From Vibrio japonicus (GTDB taxonomy: Bacteria > Pseudomonadota > Gammaproteobacteria > Enterobacterales > Vibrionaceae), in contig NZ_CP102096.1 of NCBI RefSeq assembly GCF_024582835.1, positions 2,108,001 to 2,172,000 of the forward strand: 64,000 nt of DNA. Reading direction: 5' to 3'. The position numbers and the translations under genes were made by a program. The notes under the pieces were generated by a model. That model was not told the DNA's origin, ran no database searches, and saw nothing but the letters and a program-made list of their open reading frames with translations. Shown here one piece after another: positions 45,823 through 54,426 of this stretch (its first letter is position 1; the number at the start of each line of letters is the position of its first letter).

Positions 45823-45899
45823 TGTAAAATTCACACTGTGAAATTTCACAATTTAATGAAATCTTCATCAAAATTAACTTGTAAAATTTTACAAGTTAA
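45823..45899. promoter_or_regulatory. Cluster of three related palindromes, possible operator array
   Basis: Three related sites appear: TGTAAAATTCACA (45823-45835, imperfect), TGTGAAATTTCACA (45837-45850, perfect), and TGTAAAATTTTACA (45880-45893) inside a perfect 26-base palindrome from 45874 to 45899. The second and third are 43 bases apart centre to centre, about four helix turns. They lie about 435-510 bases before aceB and could bind a regulator of the shunt, but the protein is not known. Confidence 0.5.
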
Positions 45900-45923
45900 A
45901 GTTCACCATCAGAATAAAATGCT

Positions 45924-45955
45924 AAAAAGCACACTAAAAGTAGTGTGCTTTTTTC
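45924..45955 (-). terminator. Terminator for oxyR, probably bidirectional
   Basis: AAAGCACACTA pairs with TAGTGTGCTTT around a 4-base loop. T runs follow on both strands, and it lies 34 bases after the oxyR stop on the minus strand. Confidence 0.85.
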
Positions 45956-45988
45956 AGATACGATGGCATGTCGACCTAATACTATCCG

Positions 45989-46894
45989 CTAAAGGAGCCC
46001 TGAGACGACATCGGCTAATTGATTAAAAGTGCTAACTCTAGACGAGCTGGGCCTCCAAACTAGGCCAATATGACGGTGTGCCTGTTGACCTGGGGGATCA
46101 ACCACGACTAAATTTTGGTTATCGATAAGACCATGGTCAATCGCCATTTGTGGGATAAAAGTCGTACCTAAACCATTCGCTACCATTTGAACCAAGGTAT
46201 GCAAGCTGGTGGCAGAAAATGGATTAATCTTCTCTTTATCGGTTAACTGACAGGCAGAAACTGCGTGCTCAGTTAAACAATGCTCATTCTCCAACAAGAA
46301 AACAGATTCATTGGGTAAGTCATCGTAACGGAGCGGTACTTTAATCGAGTCAGCTTGATCGCGACTAATGACCATACGAAATGGGTCAGTGCCCACAATA
46401 CGGCTCTCCATACCATCAATATTCACAGGTAGCGCAAGGATCAATACATCCAACTCACCCTGACGCAGTGCCGCGAGCAAATTCGTTGTCGTATCTTCTT
46501 TTAACAACATGTTTAATTGAGGAAACCGGGTGTTCACCTCTTGTACCAGTTTACTTAAAAGGAAAGGCGCGATAGTCGGGATACACCCCACTTTCAGTTT
46601 CCCTTGCATTTCACTGCCTTGGCACATGCGGCCTAGCTCAACCAAATCTTGCCCTTTTGCCAGCAACTCTCTTCCTTGCTGGACAACCATTTCACCGGTT
46701 TGAGTAAACACCAGTGGGCTCTTCTTGTCTTTTTTCTCGTATAAAGGACAGCCAATCAGCTCTTCTAAGTTCTGGATACCTTTACTTAACGTTGATTGGC
46801 TGACGAAACATTTTTCTGCCGCTTCACTAAAATGACGCGTTTCATGCAATGTGACAAGATAGTGTAACTGTTTGAGGCTCGGCCATTTGTTCAT
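45989..46894 (-). CDS. oxyR: Hydrogen peroxide sensor OxyR (LysR family)
   Basis: OxyR senses peroxide by forming a disulfide and then activates antioxidant genes. The 301-residue protein has the LysR helix-turn-helix (HFSEAAEKCFVSQSTLSKGI near 22-41). The redox pair lies in ENEHCLTEHAVSACQL, with cysteines nine residues apart as in E. coli Cys199 and Cys208. This pair distinguishes it from other LysR proteins. It is divergent from a 2-Cys peroxiredoxin gene, a standard target. Confidence 0.92.
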   Translation of the reverse strand: MNKWPSLKQLHYLVTLHETRHFSEAAEKCFVSQSTLSKGIQNLEELIGCPLYEKKDKKSPLVFTQTGEMVVQQGRELLAKGQDLVELGRMCQGSEMQGKLKVGCIPTIAPFLLSKLVQEVNTRFPQLNMLLKEDTTTNLLAALRQGELDVLILALPVNIDGMESRIVGTDPFRMVISRDQADSIKVPLRYDDLPNESVFLLENEHCLTEHAVSACQLTDKEKINPFSATSLHTLVQMVANGLGTTFIPQMAIDHGLIDNQNLVVVDPPGQQAHRHIGLVWRPSSSRVSTFNQLADVVSGLL

Positions 46895-47093
46895 CGTTTT
46901 ACTTTCTCTATCTGTCTATAAGTTGTCCAAGTTAAACGTTTTACGCTTATCGCTTTTTTCGATTAACTTAATCTATTTAATTCGCTTTTTTCCATACTAC
47001 TACCTGTACTATAGTTTGTCTCGTTCAAACACGAACCAAACCAACCATACTGAATTTGGTTTGGTACTAACCATACTTTTTAGGAGCAAAAAA
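46895..47093. promoter_or_regulatory. Divergent control region of oxyR and the peroxiredoxin gene
   Basis: About 200 bases separate the two starts. GATTAA-C-TTAATC at 46961-46973 is a perfect dyad and could be part of an OxyR site. TACTATAGT near 47009 could be a -10 element for the peroxiredoxin gene. AGGAG lies 8 bases before its ATG. Confidence 0.45.
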
Positions 47094-47705
47094 ATGGTAC
47101 TAGTAGGTCGTCAAGCCCCAGATTTTACTGCTGCAGCTGTTCTTGGTAACGGTGAAATCGTTGATAACTTCAACTTTGCAGAGTTCACTAAAGGTAAGAA
47201 AGCGGTTGTTTTCTTCTACCCACTAGATTTCACTTTCGTTTGCCCATCTGAGCTAATCGCATTCGACAACCGTCTAGAAGACTTCCAAGCTAAAGGCGTT
47301 GAAGTAATCGGTGTTTCTATCGATTCTCAGTTCTCTCACAACGCATGGCGTAACACTGCTATCGAAGATGGCGGTATCGGTCAAGTTAAGTACCCACTAG
47401 TTGCTGACGTTAAGCACGAAATCTGTAAAGCATACGACGTTGAGCACCCAGAAGCAGGCGTTGCTTTCCGTGGTTCTTTCCTAATCGACGAAGACGGTCT
47501 AGTACGTCACCAAGTAGTTAACGACCTACCACTAGGCCGTAACATCGACGAAATGCTACGTATGGTTGACGCTCTTAACTTCCACCAAACTCACGGTGAA
47601 GTTTGCCCAGCACAATGGGAAGAAGGCAAAAAAGGTATGGATGCATCTCCACAAGGTGTTGCAGCATTCCTATCTGAGTACGCATCAGACCTAGGCAAGA
47701 AGTAA
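47094..47705 (+). CDS. 2-Cys peroxiredoxin (AhpC/Prx family)
   Basis: This enzyme reduces hydrogen peroxide and organic peroxides. The frame extends upstream to 46872, but the ATG at 47094 has AGGAG upstream and gives the normal 203-residue protein (MVLVGRQAPDFTAAAVLG). The peroxidatic cysteine is in DFTFVCPSELIAF near 52, and the resolving cysteine in THGEVCPAQWEEGKKG near 170. Codon use is highly uniform, as in strongly expressed genes. The divergent oxyR gene points to control by OxyR. No AhpF-type reductase gene lies next to it. Confidence 0.93.
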   Translation: MVLVGRQAPDFTAAAVLGNGEIVDNFNFAEFTKGKKAVVFFYPLDFTFVCPSELIAFDNRLEDFQAKGVEVIGVSIDSQFSHNAWRNTAIEDGGIGQVKYPLVADVKHEICKAYDVEHPEAGVAFRGSFLIDEDGLVRHQVVNDLPLGRNIDEMLRMVDALNFHQTHGEVCPAQWEEGKKGMDASPQGVAAFLSEYASDLGKK

Positions 47706-47805
47706 TTCTGCTTAAATACACCCCAGCTCATCGGGTGTAATGGTTGGACAATATAAAGCTAATGATACAAAAGCACGCGCCAATCAGTTCTAAGTAAAGT
47801 CTCAA

Positions 47806-47834
47806 AAGCCCGAAGCATCGCTTCGGGCTTTTTT
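47806..47834 (+). terminator. Terminator after the peroxiredoxin gene
   Basis: AAGCCCGAAGC pairs with GCTTCGGGCTT around three bases and is followed by TTTT. It lies about 100 bases after the stop. The rest of the 338-base gap to dapD (47706-48043) shows no gene and should hold the dapD promoter. Confidence 0.88.
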
Positions 47835-48043
47835 CATTCTGGCTTCGCTTTACTTACAAAACAGATTTAAAAGACAATATATCTAAAAAGACAAGATATC
47901 GATAAAGAGACAAAACATATCGTCTTACAGACTTTATCCGGTTCAGCTCTTTAAAGTCTAAAACGCTCTCTTTATGATGAACTCAACATTGAATAAGAGC
48001 GCACTATTCTCTCTTTACAGATCAATAAACATGGAGATTCAAC

Positions 48044-49075
48044 ATGGCTTACTTTTCACTAGCCTTTGGTACGGCAACCAAAAACCGTGACGGAAAAATC
48101 ATTGAAGCGTTTTTTCCAAACCCAGTACTTAACCCTTCAGACGCGCTAGTCGCAGCAGTGGCCAAAGTTGCTGGTTACGAGCAAGGCAACCAAGCTATTG
48201 AGATCTCTGCGGCGCAAAGCACTGAGCTTGTGGCAGCATTTGAAGCAAACGACGATGCAGCCAACGCATCTTTCGCACAAAAAGCGGCACAATCTGCTCA
48301 GCCACTTGTACTGGTTATCCTAGCGACGGATGAGCAGCCACAATCGGTTGCTGAAGGTTTCTTAAAACTTCAACTTATCTCAAACCGCCTAGTTCAACCA
48401 CACGGTACAGTACTGGACGGTATCTTCGGTCTACTGCACAACATTGCGTGGACAAACGAAGGCCCTATCGATCTACCAGAACTGGCTGATCGTCAAATTG
48501 AAGCTCGCCTAGCGGGTCGTACACTGTCAGTAGATTGCGTTGATAAGTTCCCTAAAATGGTCGACTACGTTGTACCTGCTGGCATTCGTATTGCGGATAC
48601 TTCTCGCGTACGTTTGGGCGCGCACGTTGGCGAAGGCACGACTGTCATGCACGAAGGCTTCATCAACTTCAACGCGGGTACAACTGGCGTGAGCATGGTT
48701 GAAGGCCGTATCTCTGCTGGCGTTATGGTTGGCAACGGTTCAGACATCGGCGGTGGTGCGTCTATCATGGGTACGCTATCAGGTGGCGGCAAAGTGGTCG
48801 TTTCTATTGGCGAAAACTCTCTACTAGGCGCAAACTCTGGTCTTGGCTTCCCTCTAGGTGACCGCTGTACCGTTGAATCTGGCCTGTACGTTACGGCGGG
48901 TTCGAAAGTGCGCATGCTAGATTCAGACGGCAACGAAGTAGAAATCGTGAAAGCGCGTGACCTTGCTGGTGTTGCAGACCTACTGTTCCGTCGCAACTCA
49001 GTAACTGGTCAAATTGAGTGTCTAGCTAACAAGACTGCCGTTGAACTCAACAGCATGCTACACAGCAACAACTAA
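48044..49075 (+). CDS. dapD: Tetrahydrodipicolinate N-succinyltransferase
   Basis: DapD succinylates tetrahydrodipicolinate in the lysine and diaminopimelate pathway. The 343-residue protein is the longer form found in Vibrio and Pseudomonas, not the 274-residue form of E. coli. The left-handed beta-helix is visible as hexapeptide repeats from about 180 (RVRLGAHVGEGTTVMHEGFI, VEGRISAGVMVGNGSDIGGG, IGENSLLGANSGLGFPLGDR). It is a single gene with its own terminator. A ribosome binding site (GGAG) precedes the ATG. Confidence 0.93.
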   Translation: MAYFSLAFGTATKNRDGKIIEAFFPNPVLNPSDALVAAVAKVAGYEQGNQAIEISAAQSTELVAAFEANDDAANASFAQKAAQSAQPLVLVILATDEQPQSVAEGFLKLQLISNRLVQPHGTVLDGIFGLLHNIAWTNEGPIDLPELADRQIEARLAGRTLSVDCVDKFPKMVDYVVPAGIRIADTSRVRLGAHVGEGTTVMHEGFINFNAGTTGVSMVEGRISAGVMVGNGSDIGGGASIMGTLSGGGKVVVSIGENSLLGANSGLGFPLGDRCTVESGLYVTAGSKVRMLDSDGNEVEIVKARDLAGVADLLFRRNSVTGQIECLANKTAVELNSMLHSNN

Positions 49076-49095
49076 TATCACTCAATTGATAGACA

Positions 49096-49127
49096 GAGAG
49101 CCGGGCTAATTGCTCGGCTCTTTTTTT
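49096..49127 (+). terminator. Terminator after dapD
   Basis: AGAGCCGGGC pairs with GCTCGGCTCT around TAATT and is followed by seven T. It overlaps the last codons of the convergent DUF2867 gene. Confidence 0.88.
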
Positions 49128-49621
49128 AGCTGCACATTTTTAAGCATGGCTCTAACACTCGCCATAGCGACAACCTTGTGGAAAGGGATCACTACATTCA
49201 GGTAGGCCTTCCCAATCGCTGAATGGGTGGCCACCATAGTCGACAGTGTGAATTGACGCTCAGAACGTTTAACCACTGATAACCAAACCTGCATGTGCTT
49301 TTCTGCACTTGAACAGATGATTTCCTGGTCATCCAAATGTTCAACTTGGTGTAGCCCTTCCCCTTTACTCGTTTTGAGCAATTCTGCAGACGGCAAAGAT
49401 TGGATTTCTTGCACTTTGAAACCAAACGGCTCCACGATCTGGTTGCGCAGCGACATCAACTGCTGCACAAAGGGAGGCAATTGACCAAAAATAGCCACAT
49501 ACACATCCGAAGGGCTCATCCCATCTTCAGAAACCATAAAAGTCAGCGCGTCGCAGAAATCACTTTGATGCACGTGGCTGGCTAACGTACTGCTTTGTGG
49601 GAGCTTGTCGGGCTTGACCAT
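49106..49621 (-). CDS. DUF2867-like protein
   Basis: The 171-residue protein begins MVKPDKLPQSSTLASHVHQS and has VEPFGFKVQEIQSLPS, EHMQVWLSV-like strands (AEKHMQVWLSVVKRSERQF near 108-126), and NVVIPFHKVVAMASVRAML near the end. These features resemble the DUF2867 family of small START-like proteins. Its role is unknown. The start overlaps the end of the upstream membrane-protein gene by 40 bases, so the two are probably cotranscribed and controlled by the divergent TetR regulator. Confidence 0.6.
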   Translation of the reverse strand: MVKPDKLPQSSTLASHVHQSDFCDALTFMVSEDGMSPSDVYVAIFGQLPPFVQQLMSLRNQIVEPFGFKVQEIQSLPSAELLKTSKGEGLHQVEHLDDQEIICSSAEKHMQVWLSVVKRSERQFTLSTMVATHSAIGKAYLNVVIPFHKVVAMASVRAMLKNVQLKKEPSN

Positions 49622-49800
49622 AATTGTTCCTTAATCATTTTCATTAATTCTTCCCTCACCTCTTTGCCGCCAAGGATCGCTAAAAATACCAAGCCACCCG
49701 GGATCAAAATCACCATCAACACGGGCCTTAACAGGTACGAAAAACAAAAAATGGCAGGTAAGAAAAGGGTGAATTGCGCTAACTTCTCTAAATACTTCAT
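49582..49800 (-). CDS. Small membrane protein, partner of the DUF2867-like gene
   Basis: The 72-residue frame from the ATG at 49800 reads MKYLEKLAQFTLFLPAIFCF followed by LLRPVLMVILIPGGLVFLAI, which makes two hydrophobic segments, and then a charged tail (GGKEVREELMKMIKEQL). GGAGAA precedes the start. It is the first gene on this side of the double palindrome at 49822-49865. I do not recognise a family. Confidence 0.6.
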   Translation of the reverse strand: MKYLEKLAQFTLFLPAIFCFSYLLRPVLMVILIPGGLVFLAILGGKEVREELMKMIKEQLWSSPTSSHKAVR

Positions 49801-49821
49801 TCGGTTTTCTCCTTAAACCCA

Positions 49822-49865
49822 AAATTGAGCGTGCTCATTTTTTTATAATTGAGCACGCTCAATTT
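49822..49865. promoter_or_regulatory. Double palindromic operator between tetR and the small membrane gene
   Basis: AAATTGAGCGTGCTCA and TGAGCACGCTCAATTT form a perfect 16-base inverted repeat with a 12-base AT-rich spacer. Each arm is itself nearly palindromic (TGAGC..GCTCA). This is the layout expected for two bound TetR dimers that control both directions. The related half TTGAGCG recurs after the tetR gene (50455). Confidence 0.75.
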
Positions 49866-49920
49866 GTCAAACATATCGGCTATCGGTATGATCAAGCGCG
49901 AATCATTTGTAGGATCACCA

Positions 49921-50442
49921 ATGAGTAAACGACAAATCACCAGAGAACGTATTCTCAACGCTGCTTGGACTTTGTTCGCAGAAAACGGTTACGAAGAGAC
50001 CACTACGAGGCAAATTGCTCGCGAGGCAGGAGTGGCCGATGGAACGGTATTTAGTCATTTCCCGACCAAATTGGACATGCTGCGTGAAGGAATGCTGAGT
50101 CAGCTGACCCAATTGAGTGAGCAAACGCTCAAATCGAGCGATAAAGCGGGGGTTGAATTAGGTAAACACTTAGTCAGCGCGTATTACCACTTTTACTTTC
50201 GCAATGTGTCGTTGAGCCGCGCGCTACTCAAGGAAGTGATTTGGGATCTCGAATATTATCAAACCTTTAATCAGCAACTGTTTGAATTCGTCAGCCTAGA
50301 TACAACCCTTGAATCCAAGCTGCCTTTAATCATGGATTGCTATTTTATGACCTTGATTGGTCACCTGAGCAAACCACAGCCCTGCGTTGAAGACGCATTG
50401 GCGGAACTCGAACATAAGTTCCAACTGATTCTCAAACCGTAA
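49921..50442 (+). CDS. TetR-family transcriptional regulator
   Basis: The start is placed at 49921, where AGGA lies 7 bases upstream; the longer frame from 49849 begins inside the palindromic operator. The 173-residue protein has the TetR helix-turn-helix: RERILNAAWTLFAENGYEET near 7-26 and TTRQIAREAGVADGTVFSHF near 26-45. The C-terminal ligand domain is of normal size. It should repress its own gene and the divergent pair through the double palindrome. The inducer is unknown. Confidence 0.85.
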   Translation: MSKRQITRERILNAAWTLFAENGYEETTTRQIAREAGVADGTVFSHFPTKLDMLREGMLSQLTQLSEQTLKSSDKAGVELGKHLVSAYYHFYFRNVSLSRALLKEVIWDLEYYQTFNQQLFEFVSLDTTLESKLPLIMDCYFMTLIGHLSKPQPCVEDALAELEHKFQLILKP

Positions 50443-50453
50443 CGCGACCAAGC

Positions 50454-50492
50454 ATTGAGCGAATTCACTCACGCACTTCCTTTTCGCTCAAT
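50454..50492 (+). terminator. Inverted repeat after tetR
   Basis: ATTGAGCGAA pairs with TTCGCTCAAT across a 19-base loop, 12 bases after the tetR stop. There is no strong T run, so it may be a weak terminator or another regulator site. Confidence 0.4.
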
Positions 50493-50882
50493 TACTTTCA
50501 ATTTGGTACGACCAGAAATAAATCAACCTGCGTAATGGTTGAACGATCGTGCCACATTCTTGCAACTAATATCACACCTAGGCTACCCACTTCGTACTAA
50601 TACGTTATTAAAATGTAATATATACATACAGTTATAGAGGAATACATGAGCTTTATCTTGTTGTATCGCTCTATTTCACGTCATTAGCCTAATTTTCGTT
50701 TGTTGCACACAAAACGATCAAAAACGACGACTCCTTTAACAAAAAGTATACTTTTCATTATCAAAACAATGCTCGAACGCTCATTTTTGATGTCTCTTTG
50801 TTTTCGAAAAGTCCTTAATATGCAGAATATGCAGTGTGCTCTACAAATAATGCACACAAATAGAACATAAAGGACTCTTACC
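50493..50882. other. Gene-free region upstream of glpF
   Basis: No gene could be supported in this stretch. An AT-rich part around 50600-50640 and the GlpR-like site at 50768-50785 suggest the glpF promoter lies in the right half. A 13-codon frame starting at 50646 has AGAGG upstream but is too short to call. Confidence 0.5.
50768..50785. promoter_or_regulatory. GlpR-like operator upstream of glpF
   Basis: AATGCTCGAACGCTCATT is a dyad close to the GlpR operator (ATGTTCG.. with CGAACAT). It lies about 100 bases before the glpF start, and related sites lie before glpD. Confidence 0.55.
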
Positions 50883-51734
50883 ATGAACAATAAACAACCC
50901 ACTCTTTTCGGAGAGTGCCTGGCCGAATTTATCGGTACGGGATTATTAATATTCTTTGGCGTTGGCTGCGTGGCTGCTTTGGTACTGACTGGAGCTCAAT
51001 TCGGGCAGTGGGAAATCAGTATCGTATGGGGCTTTGGTGTCACCATCGCGATTTACTGTACGGCGGGTGTCTCTGGCGCTCATATTAATCCTGCTGTCAC
51101 CATTGCTCTGGCGGCGTTCCACGGCTTTGATAAAGCGAAAGTTATCCCTTACATTCTTTCTCAACTTTTAGGTGCTTTCTGCTCCGCGGCTTTGGTTTAC
51201 AGCTTGTACGCGAACCTATTTACAGAATATGAAGTCGCAAACAGCCTTGTTCGTTCGAGCCAAGAAGGCTTGGCAACTGCGGGAATCTTCTCTACTTACC
51301 CTAACGCTGCCCTGTCATTCTTTGGTGCATTTGCTGTCGAGTTTGTGATTACAGCGGTCTTGATGTTTGCCATTCTGGCACTGGGTGATGAGCGCAATGG
51401 CGCGTCTCGCGGCGCAATGAACCCACTATTGATCGGTATTCTTATCGCAGTGATCGGTGGTTCATTAGGTCCACTAACTGGTTTTGCGATGAACCCTGCT
51501 CGTGATTTTGGTCCTAAGCTGTTTGCTTACTTTGCGGGTTGGGATTACGCACTGACTGGAGCAAAAGACATTCCTTACTTTATCGTACCTATCTTGGCAC
51601 CAATCGCAGGTGCTCTATTTGGAGGCTGGCTATATCCTAAAGCGATTGCCGCTTACCTACCGCAAACCGGACAAGGTTGCACTATCCCTAACCAATGTGA
51701 TGAAGCGGAAGCCGCTGAAGAAGTTCGCGCTTAA
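50883..51734 (+). CDS. glpF: Glycerol uptake facilitator
   Basis: GlpF is a channel of the aquaglyceroporin family that lets glycerol diffuse through the inner membrane. The 283-residue protein has both channel boxes, GAHINPAVTIALA near 65-77 and GFAMNPARDFGPKLF near 200-214, and about six membrane segments (LLIFFGVGCVAALVLTGAQF, FGAFAVEFVITAVLMFAIL). It precedes glpK by 40 bases and forms an operon with it. Confidence 0.95.
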   Translation: MNNKQPTLFGECLAEFIGTGLLIFFGVGCVAALVLTGAQFGQWEISIVWGFGVTIAIYCTAGVSGAHINPAVTIALAAFHGFDKAKVIPYILSQLLGAFCSAALVYSLYANLFTEYEVANSLVRSSQEGLATAGIFSTYPNAALSFFGAFAVEFVITAVLMFAILALGDERNGASRGAMNPLLIGILIAVIGGSLGPLTGFAMNPARDFGPKLFAYFAGWDYALTGAKDIPYFIVPILAPIAGALFGGWLYPKAIAAYLPQTGQGCTIPNQCDEAEAAEEVRA

Positions 51735-51774
51735 TTAACTAAAATATAAAGAACGAGATTAAAAGGATCTGACC

Positions 51775-53292
51775 ATGACCGAACCGAAATACATTGTTGC
51801 TCTTGACCAAGGTACAACGAGCTCACGCGCTGTCGTTTTAGATCACGATGCGAACATCGTTGCCGTTTCACAACGTGAGTTCACACAAATTTACCCAGAG
51901 GCGGGTTGGGTTGAACACGATCCAATGGAAATCTGGGCAACGCAAAGCTCTACCCTAGTTGAAGTATTGGGTAAATCAGGCATCAGCAGTGATGAAGTTG
52001 CGGCAATTGGTATCACTAACCAACGTGAAACAACTATTGTCTGGAACAAAGAAACCGGTAAACCTGTATACAACGCGATTGTTTGGCAATGTCGCCGTAC
52101 AGCAGATATTTGCGAAGATTTAAAAGCGCGCGGCCTAGAGGGTTATGTACGTGAGAACACTGGTCTTGTGCTTGACCCATACTTCTCAGGCACGAAAGTG
52201 AAGTGGATCCTAGATAACGTTGAAGGCGCTCGAGAAGACGCCGAAGCAGGCAAACTGCTATTTGGTACCGTGGATACGTGGCTGGTATGGAAGGCGACTC
52301 AAGGCCGTGTTCACGTAACGGATTACACCAACGCTTCTCGTACGATGCTATTTAACATTAACGACCTGTGTTGGGACGAAAAACTGCTGAAAGAACTTAA
52401 TATCCCAGCATCGATGATGCCTGAAGTGAAGCGTTCATCAGAAGTTTACGGTAAAACGAATATCGGTGGTAAAGGCGGTACGCGTATTCCAATTGCAGGT
52501 ATTGCGGGTGACCAACAAGCCGCTTTATATGGCCAAATGTGCGTTTCGGCGGGTCAGGCTAAAAACACTTACGGCACAGGTTGTTTCTTGTTGATGAACA
52601 CCGGTCAAGAGAAAGTCACGTCGACTAACGGCTTACTGACGACACTGGCTTGTGGTCCGAATGGTGAGCCTGCTTACGCACTTGAAGGTGCAGTGTTCAT
52701 GGGTGGCGCTTCCATTCAGTGGTTGCGTGACGAAATGAAACTACTGGCTGATGCGAAAGACTCTGAGTACTTTGCCACAAAAGTGGATTCTTCTAATGGC
52801 GTTTACGTGGTTCCTGCTTTCACGGGTCTTGGCGCGCCATATTGGGATGCCTATGCACGCGGTACAATTGTTGGTTTAACACGCGGTGTAAACTCTAACC
52901 ATATTATTCGCGCAACACTGGAAAGTATCGCGTATCAAACTCGTGATGTATTAGACGCCATGCAAGCAGACTCCAACATCAAACTCTCGAACTTGCGCGT
53001 TGATGGTGGTGCAGTTGCCAACAACTTCTTAATGCAATTCCAGTCTGACGTACTTGATACCGACGTTCACCGACCAAAAGTGACCGAAGTAACGGCACTG
53101 GGTGCGGCTTACCTAGCTGGTTTAGCCGTTGATTTCTGGCACAGCATTGATGAGCTAAAAGACAAAGCGGAATTGGATCGCACGTTTGTTCCTCATCACG
53201 ATGAAGAAAAACGCGCTCGTCGCTACAAAGGCTGGAAGCGCGCGGTGAAATGCGCTCAGACTTGGGCTGAACTAAGAGACACTGACGACTAA
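51775..53292 (+). CDS. glpK: Glycerol kinase
   Basis: GlpK turns glycerol into glycerol-3-phosphate with ATP, which traps it in the cell. The 505-residue protein begins [20 protein letters not shown] with the phosphate-binding loop, and shows [40 protein letters not shown], and the FGGY signature [20 protein letters not shown] near 344-363. An AGGATC precedes the ATG. Confidence 0.97.
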   Translation: MTEPKYIVALDQGTTSSRAVVLDHDANIVAVSQREFTQIYPEAGWVEHDPMEIWATQSSTLVEVLGKSGISSDEVAAIGITNQRETTIVWNKETGKPVYNAIVWQCRRTADICEDLKARGLEGYVRENTGLVLDPYFSGTKVKWILDNVEGAREDAEAGKLLFGTVDTWLVWKATQGRVHVTDYTNASRTMLFNINDLCWDEKLLKELNIPASMMPEVKRSSEVYGKTNIGGKGGTRIPIAGIAGDQQAALYGQMCVSAGQAKNTYGTGCFLLMNTGQEKVTSTNGLLTTLACGPNGEPAYALEGAVFMGGASIQWLRDEMKLLADAKDSEYFATKVDSSNGVYVVPAFTGLGAPYWDAYARGTIVGLTRGVNSNHIIRATLESIAYQTRDVLDAMQADSNIKLSNLRVDGGAVANNFLMQFQSDVLDTDVHRPKVTEVTALGAAYLAGLAVDFWHSIDELKDKAELDRTFVPHHDEEKRARRYKGWKRAVKCAQTWAELRDTDD

Positions 53293-53332
53293 GCCAACAG
53301 CGACTCGCACACTCTGCTATTTAAAATGAGCA

Positions 53333-53360
53333 AAAGAGCATTCATCGAATGCTCTTTTTT
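53333..53360 (+). terminator. Terminator after glpK
   Basis: AAAGAGCATTC pairs with GAATGCTCTTT around ATC, continued by a T run. Confidence 0.88.
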
Positions 53361-53483
53361 ACGTTTGACGCCCGATTCCCGAGGATTGTTGCTTCTCTGC
53401 GCCTTTAAATTCACGCACAATAGCGTGAGTGCGCATTTTCGAAGATTCCATTTGAGTCTTCCGAACACATCAAGGAGTCATGT

Positions 53484-54254
53484 GTGAAACAAATTCCAAG
53501 ACACCAGCAGATTATAGAACTGGTCAAAAAGCAGGGCTATGTCAGTACAGACGAACTCGTAGAGCGATTTGATGTCAGTCCGCAAACCATTCGTCGTGAT
53601 CTAAATGAACTTGCCGATGCCAACCAAATTCGCCGTTACCATGGTGGCGCGACCGTCCCACTCAGCTCCGAAAATACCGCCTACTCTACGCGAAAGTCAC
53701 AAAACTTTAATGAGAAAGACCTCATCGCAGAAGAGTTGGTCAAGCACATTCCCAACGGTGCGACGCTGTTCATTGACATTGGAACAACGCCAGAAGCCGT
53801 TGCGAGAGCGCTCAGCCAGAACCACAAGCAACTTCGCGTTGTCACCAATAACTTGAACGTGGCGAGCATCCTATTACCCAACCCTGAAATCTCTGTCATT
53901 TTGGCGGGCGGTGAAGTCAGAAACCGCGATGGTGGTATTGTGGGTGAAGCAACATTGGACTTCATCAAACAGTTCCGACTCGACTTTGGTATTTTAGGGA
54001 TCAGCGGTATTGACTACGATGGCTCCTTACTGGACTTTGATTACCACGAAGTTCGAGTTAAACAGGCCATTATAGAAAACAGCCGCAGTGTATTCTTAGC
54101 CGTCGATCATTCAAAGTTTGGACGAAACGCGATGGTGAAACTCGGTAGCATCGCTCAGATCCACACGCTCTTTACCGACCAAACGCCACCAGCGGAAATT
54201 CAGGATATATTGAAAGAGCATAATATTCCGGTAGAGATCGCGACCACCATTTAG
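53484..54254 (+). CDS. glpR: Glycerol-3-phosphate regulon repressor GlpR (DeoR family)
   Basis: GlpR represses glycerol genes until glycerol-3-phosphate is present. The start is a GTG at 53484 with AAGGAG 6 bases upstream. The 256-residue protein has the DeoR helix-turn-helix (QIIELVKKQGYVSTDELVER and FDVSPQTIRRDLNELAD) in the first 50 residues, then the sugar-phosphate binding domain (GATLFIDIGTTPEAVARAL near 92-110, DFGILGISGIDYDGSLLDFD). It lies between glpK and glpD, all in one direction. Confidence 0.94.
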   Translation: MKQIPRHQQIIELVKKQGYVSTDELVERFDVSPQTIRRDLNELADANQIRRYHGGATVPLSSENTAYSTRKSQNFNEKDLIAEELVKHIPNGATLFIDIGTTPEAVARALSQNHKQLRVVTNNLNVASILLPNPEISVILAGGEVRNRDGGIVGEATLDFIKQFRLDFGILGISGIDYDGSLLDFDYHEVRVKQAIIENSRSVFLAVDHSKFGRNAMVKLGSIAQIHTLFTDQTPPAEIQDILKEHNIPVEIATTI

Positions 54255-54314
54255 TTAGTCGTTTCTTAAACATAGTCGTTATTTAAAACACTCACTCACC
54301 GACAAAAAAGAAAG

Positions 54315-54342
54315 CCTCTCCCCATATCGGAGAGGTTTTTTT
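54315..54342 (+). terminator. Terminator after glpR
   Basis: CCTCTCC pairs with GGAGAGG and is followed by seven T. It separates glpR from glpD, so glpD uses its own promoter. Confidence 0.88.
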
Positions 54343-54358
54343 ATGCACAAATCACACA

Positions 54359-54376
54359 AACGCTCATTATCGAAAA
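54359..54376. promoter_or_regulatory. GlpR-like operator 1 upstream of glpD
   Basis: AACGCTCATTATCGAAAAT matches the half-site pattern (CGCTCATT, ATCGAAAAT) of GlpR operators. It lies about 100 bases before the glpD start. Confidence 0.5.
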
Positions 54377-54426
54377 TAAAAGATGACCAAAAACGAAAGT
54401 TAAGCTACAGTTCTTTTATGTTATTA

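Larger units (their letters stand above)
45389..45988. other. 600-base gene-free region upstream of aceB
   Basis: The stretch is AT-rich and holds no convincing gene; the longest open frames in it lack ribosome binding sites and a protein-like composition. It contains the aceB promoter, a cluster of palindromes (45823-45899) and the oxyR terminator. A further short dyad (AAAACG and CGTTTT with two bases between) lies at 45721-45734. Confidence 0.6.

Noticed and set aside
45837..45850. TGTGAAATTTCACA as a CRP site
   Set aside because: The half-sites are separated by 4 bases instead of the 6 that CRP needs, so the fit is poor.
46872..47093. N-terminal extension of the peroxiredoxin frame
   Set aside because: It would overlap oxyR, is not peroxiredoxin-like, and a strong AGGAG lies before the ATG at 47094.
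50646..50687. 13-codon frame with AGAGG upstream, before glpF
   Set aside because: It is too short to support, has no codon pattern suggesting a leader peptide, and no terminator/antiterminator pair follows.
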